From positions 1 to 8,716 of the forward strand of contig JAITOW010000003.1 in NCBI GenBank assembly GCA_031289835.1: DNA of 8,716 nt. The letters run 5' to 3'. Origin of the DNA: Puniceicoccales bacterium (GTDB lineage: Bacteria; Verrucomicrobiota; Verrucomicrobiia; Opitutales; JAIRKQ01). The first letter of the stretch is position 1, and each line of letters begins with the position of its first letter. Below are positions 5,363-8,716 of this stretch, in pieces. Under the pieces are notes generated by a model that saw nothing but the letters and a program-made list of their open reading frames with translations, ran no database searches and was not told the origin of the DNA. The position numbers were made by a program, and so were the translations under genes.

Positions 5363-7222
5363 ATGAACACGAACACCCCGCGATTTTACACATCCCTGTG
5401 TTCGGAAGTTGGTGATGTGTGCGATTTTATAGGCTCAAATCCAGGGAAAAGGGTTTGCTTATTGTGCGGCGATTGCTCCAGCAATTTTTATTCGGCAATT
5501 ACTTCCGAATTGGACTATCGAGGCATCAAATATGATGATTTTGTGGGACATCGGAAGTTCGCTTGTGTAGCTTACTTGGAAGTTTTTAGGCATTGGACTT
5601 CCTGGCAAGTTAGCCGGGATATTTTCGCTTTCATAAAATTTTACCAGGATTTAGTAGCCCAGGAAATTTGCCGATTCGACGAATTTAATGCCATAAACAA
5701 AAAAATTAATTCCCTGCTATATCGCTACCTAATTCCAAATTGTGATGTGTTTTTCAGAGCCCTTGAAGGGGAGAAATTTTTGCAAAATTTTCTTGGCAAA
5801 TATGACTTAAAAAAAGAAAGAGTTCCGATTGCAAGGTTTTTATTTTCTCTGAAAATCGCTCTCGGTGAATTCTTGTCCGAAGACTTACTTGGCGAATTGG
5901 ACGCTGAATTTAGTCCCTACGATCAAACAAGTTACGAAAATTTCGCAGTTCTCGCTAAGGTTGCGGAAGCGGTGTTCAAATCGTACGAACCCTGTAAAAA
6001 TCGTGAACAAATTTCCAATGTCGCCATAGCAAGTTCGCCAATGGCCGCGCGCGATGAATACGACTTATGCGTCTGTTCGTTTACGGATCGTCAAAATTTC
6101 GACAGATTTGCGGAATACATTTTAGTCAAAAAAAAATGCATAATAACTTGTGTGGCAAAAAGTTACAACGAAGTGCCGGATTTTCTAAAGCAAATATCTT
6201 TCACTTCCATTGGCAAAATTTTAAACGCCGATGATTTTCAAAATTATCTGATAAAAAGAAGCCACATCGGGCCCTATCAGGGTGCTGATGCAAGTATTTT
6301 TCAAACAAAAACTGCCCATGATTCTCGAAATAATGCGCGGGAAAAGTTCGATGAATATTCTTACATGATCGACCTTGAAAGTATGCATGGTATCGCCTGT
6401 AAGACCGTTGAATTTTTGTTGAAAAACCCCGCGAATGCATTTTACGATTACGTTTTAAAGCTCGAAAGCGTGCATTTCTGGCTCGACGTTGGAGCTAATA
6501 AAAAAATTTTCCTCGGCTCACTAGTACACGAACTTTTAAACGTGGGCGAGTACTGCTGTGCCACACCCACGCTGGAGCAATTTTGCTTGCTGATCGATGG
6601 AAAATGGGAGGTTCTCTGGAAAGAAATGGCAGCGGCATACTCCGCCGCTGGCGCGGATGTTAGCTATTTTGTTCTGGAAATTTTCCACCTCGCAAAGTAC
6701 ATGGCATACAAGTTCGCCGCCAAAATTATTTTCCTGGGTTATAAGTTTATGGCGACGGAGGTGAATGTCCCTTGCTGTTCCATATCGGGCGAAATCAAGC
6801 TGACCGGAAGAATTGACTGCATTTTGTCCAACGAAAACTTTGCCTTGAACCCAAGTGCGGCCATAAATATTTTTGATTTTAAGACCAGCAAGTACAACGT
6901 GTTAAATTCGGCAAAAATTTCTTCGCAGCTCGCCGAGTATACTGGGGTTCAACTGTACATGTATGGCTTAGCTTACAAAAGCGCGGGATTCAATGACGTT
7001 GGTGTACAGGTACTTCAATGCGATTGCGAGGATGTTTTACCGGTTAACATGAACGTGTTTTTGAATGAAGGGGGGCAAATTTTTGCCGAATTGTCGCGGA
7101 TGTTTCAAAGCGGCATTCTCGGAGAAAAGCCTGTCAAATTCACTTCTAATCTGGCAAATTTGCCGCTCGCCACCGCAATGCCACCCAATAATGTCGTGGA
7201 AAGAAAACTAAAAATTACTTGA
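5363..7222 (+). CDS. AddB/RecB-like PD-(D/E)XK nuclease, lacking the N-terminal helicase-like domain
   Basis: A 619-residue protein with a RecB/AddB-type nuclease domain at its C-terminal end. Seen: a family-like NPANAFYDYVLKLE segment near residue 355, FLGSLVHELLN with His389, a Glu in MATEVNV at 466, GRIDCIL with Asp485, IFDFKTSK with Asp505 and Lys507 (the D-x-K of the fold), and QLYMYGLAY with Gln530 and Tyr534. The metal-binding nuclease residues are therefore complete. The first ~350 residues look like the non-nuclease half of AddB-type proteins but show no Walker A. AddB-like proteins are usually near 1000 residues or more, so the N-terminal domain appears missing. The Cys normally found in the CPF-x-FY motif is Asn, arguing against an Fe-S cluster. 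ATG 5363 was chosen over ATG 5255 because it directly follows the preceding stop and avoids a 107-base overlap. No AddA partner is seen. A role in DNA end processing is inferred. Confidence 0.8.
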   Translation: MNTNTPRFYTSLCSEVGDVCDFIGSNPGKRVCLLCGDCSSNFYSAITSELDYRGIKYDDFVGHRKFACVAYLEVFRHWTSWQVSRDIFAFIKFYQDLVAQEICRFDEFNAINKKINSLLYRYLIPNCDVFFRALEGEKFLQNFLGKYDLKKERVPIARFLFSLKIALGEFLSEDLLGELDAEFSPYDQTSYENFAVLAKVAEAVFKSYEPCKNREQISNVAIASSPMAARDEYDLCVCSFTDRQNFDRFAEYILVKKKCIITCVAKSYNEVPDFLKQISFTSIGKILNADDFQNYLIKRSHIGPYQGADASIFQTKTAHDSRNNAREKFDEYSYMIDLESMHGIACKTVEFLLKNPANAFYDYVLKLESVHFWLDVGANKKIFLGSLVHELLNVGEYCCATPTLEQFCLLIDGKWEVLWKEMAAAYSAAGADVSYFVLEIFHLAKYMAYKFAAKIIFLGYKFMATEVNVPCCSISGEIKLTGRIDCILSNENFALNPSAAINIFDFKTSKYNVLNSAKISSQLAEYTGVQLYMYGLAYKSAGFNDVGVQVLQCDCEDVLPVNMNVFLNEGGQIFAELSRMFQSGILGEKPVKFTSNLANLPLATAMPPNNVVERKLKIT

Positions 7223-7958
7223 ACAGTAGCAAGATCTCTTTTTCGGACAGGCCCCTAGATGTGCCGGTTGACAGCCCGTGCAAGTGCAAACTCCCTATCC
7301 TAGTGCGGTACAACTTTTCCACAAAATATCCGAAATGCTCAAACATCGTGTGAATTTCGTTCTTTCTCTCCTGAGATAGGACCACTTCAAAGGCCATGTT
7401 TTTCAAGTTTCCTTTCCCTATGGGAAACATTTTGTCAAATTTTCTGAATTCCCCGTGATCGCTTATTCGTTGGAAAAATCTCGCTTTCACCTCGTCACTG
7501 AGCGGGCGCGAAATTATGACTTCGCAGTGTTTTTCTACACTGGTTGATGGATGTGAAATGTTCTGAACAAATCCGCCGTCGTCCGATAGGGGCATGAGCC
7601 CCGTCGTATCTTTGTCCAACCTACCACAAAAGAGTGATCGGCTTTTGCAGTAGTGTCTGGGGACAAGATCGAAAATCGTCTTCTCGTGGAATTTGTCGTA
7701 GTGCGAGCAAACGTAGCCATTGGGTTTGTTCAACATCAGGACTAGCGGTGTTTTCGATCTCAGCGAAATTCCATTGGAGTCGATTTTTTTGCCGTTTGCC
7801 TTTACAATATCTTCCGCCGTGTCCACGGAATCTCGTATGGACGCGACTTTCCTGTTCATCGTCACGCACAGTGAACTAATGAGCTCTTCGGCTTCACGCC
7901 TGGAGCATAACCCGCAGTGAGTCAAAAAAATTTGCAAATGCATCACCTCGCCATTCAT
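7215..7958 (-). CDS. RsuA/RluB/RluE/RluF-family rRNA pseudouridine synthase
   Basis: A 247-residue RNA-modifying enzyme with an N-terminal S4 RNA-binding domain (about residues 6-55; LQIFLTHCGLCSRREAEELI, then the V-x-x-N strand) and a catalytic pseudouridine synthase domain. Seen: LMLNKPNGYVCS, the catalytic GRLDKDTTGL with Asp115, SDDGGF, ISHPSTSVEK, MFEHFGYFVEKLYRTRIG and a C-terminal L-x-x-G-x-x-R-x-L-x-x-x-E block. Odd points: the usual K-x-Y of the active site reads K-H-C (Cys145), and the usual EG-(R/K)-NRQIRRM reads QERKNEIHTM. Which rRNA uridine it targets cannot be told. Start: ATG 7958 follows AAAGGAG by one base, which is tight; ATG 7943 is an in-frame alternative that fits the S4 domain. 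Its end overlaps the nuclease gene end by 8 bases. Confidence 0.87.
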   Translation of the reverse strand: MNGEVMHLQIFLTHCGLCSRREAEELISSLCVTMNRKVASIRDSVDTAEDIVKANGKKIDSNGISLRSKTPLVLMLNKPNGYVCSHYDKFHEKTIFDLVPRHYCKSRSLFCGRLDKDTTGLMPLSDDGGFVQNISHPSTSVEKHCEVIISRPLSDEVKARFFQRISDHGEFRKFDKMFPIGKGNLKNMAFEVVLSQERKNEIHTMFEHFGYFVEKLYRTRIGSLHLHGLSTGTSRGLSEKEILLLFK

Positions 7959-7976
7959 GCTCCTTTGAAATATAAT
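7948..7976 (+). promoter_or_regulatory. Candidate sigma-70-like promoter for the tgt-like sequence
   Basis: A perfect TATAAT lies at 7971-7976 on the plus strand, with TCGCCA (four of six matches to TTGACA) at 7948-7953, a spacing of 17. It points toward the tgt-like sequence and overlaps the start of the divergent pseudouridine synthase gene. A GGAGG follows at 8001-8005, about 46 bases before the most likely tgt start. The match is by eye, and such boxes can occur by chance in AT-rich gaps. Confidence 0.35.
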
Positions 7977-8051
7977 TCATGGTCGTTTTGGAATACTAAT
8001 GGAGGAAAAATTTGTGGACATCACCACCAGATCGTGCAACGTGCAAGAGGC

Positions 8052-8716
8052 ATGTATCCACGCTTTTTCTTCGAGATAACTCATAGATCGCCCAAATCTC
8101 AGGCCAGGGGTGGCAGGTTGGTGACTCCGCACGGGGTTGTTAGCACGCCGAATTTTATTTTTTGCGGAACAAAGGGCACCATGAAAGCGATAACGACGGA
8201 GCAACTTGAGGCCGTTGGCGCTGAAATCATGTTCTCAAACACCTATTATCTATGTCTTCAGCTCGGGGCGGACACCATCGCAGAGAACATCGGACTGTAC
8301 GGGATGATTGGGTAGAACAAGCCAATACTGACCCACTCCGGAGGATTTCAAAGTTTTAGCTTCAGGCACGCTTGTGTGGCAGAGGAAATAAAGGGAAGGC
8401 GAAATTCTACGGCCGCAAACAGAAAAACTCTAATTAGGATAACCGAGGAGGGCGCATATTTTAGGCCATACATCGGCGGGCGTATGCACTGCCTTTCGCC
8501 GGAAATTTCCATCCAAACTCAGCAAAAAATGAGTGCCGATATCATTTTAGCGCTCCACGAATCCACGCCATTTTACGTCAACCGCGAATATACCGCCCGC
8601 TCAACGGACAGGAGTCATTGCTGGGCAATGCGCAGCCTGAGGGAGTTTAAGTTCTTAGACAACGATACCCAGGCAATTTATAGGATCATCCAAGGTGGAA
8701 TTTACGACGATTTGCG
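8052..8716 (+). pseudogene. tgt: Queuine/preQ1 tRNA-ribosyltransferase (Tgt) remnant, nonsense-interrupted and 3'-cut by the window
   Basis: Intact Tgt swaps guanine 34 in GUN-anticodon tRNAs for preQ1 or queuine. Seen: FEITHRSPKSQARGGRLVTPHGVVSTPNFIF, GTKGTMKAIT, NTYYLCLQLGAD, then codon 88 is TAG (8313-8315) where the family has Trp, then NKPILTHSGGFQSFSF, EIKGRRN, ITEEGAYFRPYIGG, ADIILALHESTPFYV and YRIIQGGIYDDL in the same frame to the window edge. Both active-site Asp positions (equivalent to E. coli Asp89 and Asp143) are His, at codons 95 and 169. Other usually fixed positions also differ: NTYHL to NTYYL, LxPG to LQLG, and Gly to Arg before IIQGG. No frameshift is present in 222 codons. 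TAG is a genuine stop in two other genes here, so recoding is unlikely. ATG 8052 gives the family-like N-terminus, but its upstream AGAGG is only one base away. The call is a recent or slowly decaying pseudogene. Confidence 0.85.

Noticed and set aside
7917..8051. Extending the tgt frame upstream to 7917
   Set aside because: The added 45 residues resemble no Tgt N-terminus and overlap the start of the divergent pseudouridine synthase; the family-like sequence begins at ATG 8052.
8313..8315. TAG read as a sense codon (recoded genome)
   Set aside because: TAG ends the binding-protein and permease genes at positions where their families end and where the next gene begins at once; the tgt remnant also carries other damaging changes.

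Overview
The window looks like a densely packed, moderately AT-rich chromosomal segment of a Gram-negative-type bacterium. No gap between genes exceeds about 100 bases, several adjacent genes touch or overlap, and there is no tRNA, rRNA, insertion sequence, phage gene or CRISPR array. The Tgt-like sequence at the right end and the AddB-like nuclease recall Verrucomicrobiota/PVC homologues. The organophosphate-type antiporter and the decaying tRNA-modification gene would suit a host-associated, nutrient-scavenging lifestyle. Both the taxonomy and the lifestyle are inferences from memory of family sequences, not search results.

Layout. (1) 2-1066, plus strand: the C-terminal end of an OPA-family MFS transporter, followed 6 bases later by truA (tRNA pseudouridine synthase). 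(2) 1119-2884, minus strand: a CPBP-family membrane protein followed by a class I transaldolase, apparently one transcript (CPBP first, tal second). (3) 2885-2984: a divergent control region with a perfect 8-bp inverted repeat whose arms contain TTGACA on opposite strands, placed symmetrically between the two flanking start codons. (4) 2985-7222, plus strand: a tight operon of amino-acid ABC transporter genes (periplasmic binding protein, permease, ATPase), a small exported-looking protein of unknown function, and a short AddB/RecB-like PD-(D/E)XK nuclease. (5) 7215-7958, minus strand: an RsuA/RluB-family pseudouridine synthase, convergent with and overlapping the nuclease gene by 8 bases. (6) 8052-8716, plus strand: a tgt-like sequence cut by the window end. 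It carries an in-frame TAG at an expected Trp codon and has both key active-site Asp positions changed to His, so it is most likely a pseudogene.

How the parts fit. The ABC genes form a self-contained polar amino-acid importer. The transaldolase serves the non-oxidative pentose phosphate pathway, and an OPA antiporter could supply sugar phosphates, though no direct link is visible. TruA, the RsuA-like enzyme and Tgt are all RNA-modification enzymes; of these, Tgt appears lost and the RsuA-like enzyme has drifted at one conserved position. I see no convincing new multi-gene system. The points most worth checking are the tgt lesions, the shortened nuclease in a transporter operon, the small unknown protein before it, and the symmetric divergent promoter region.
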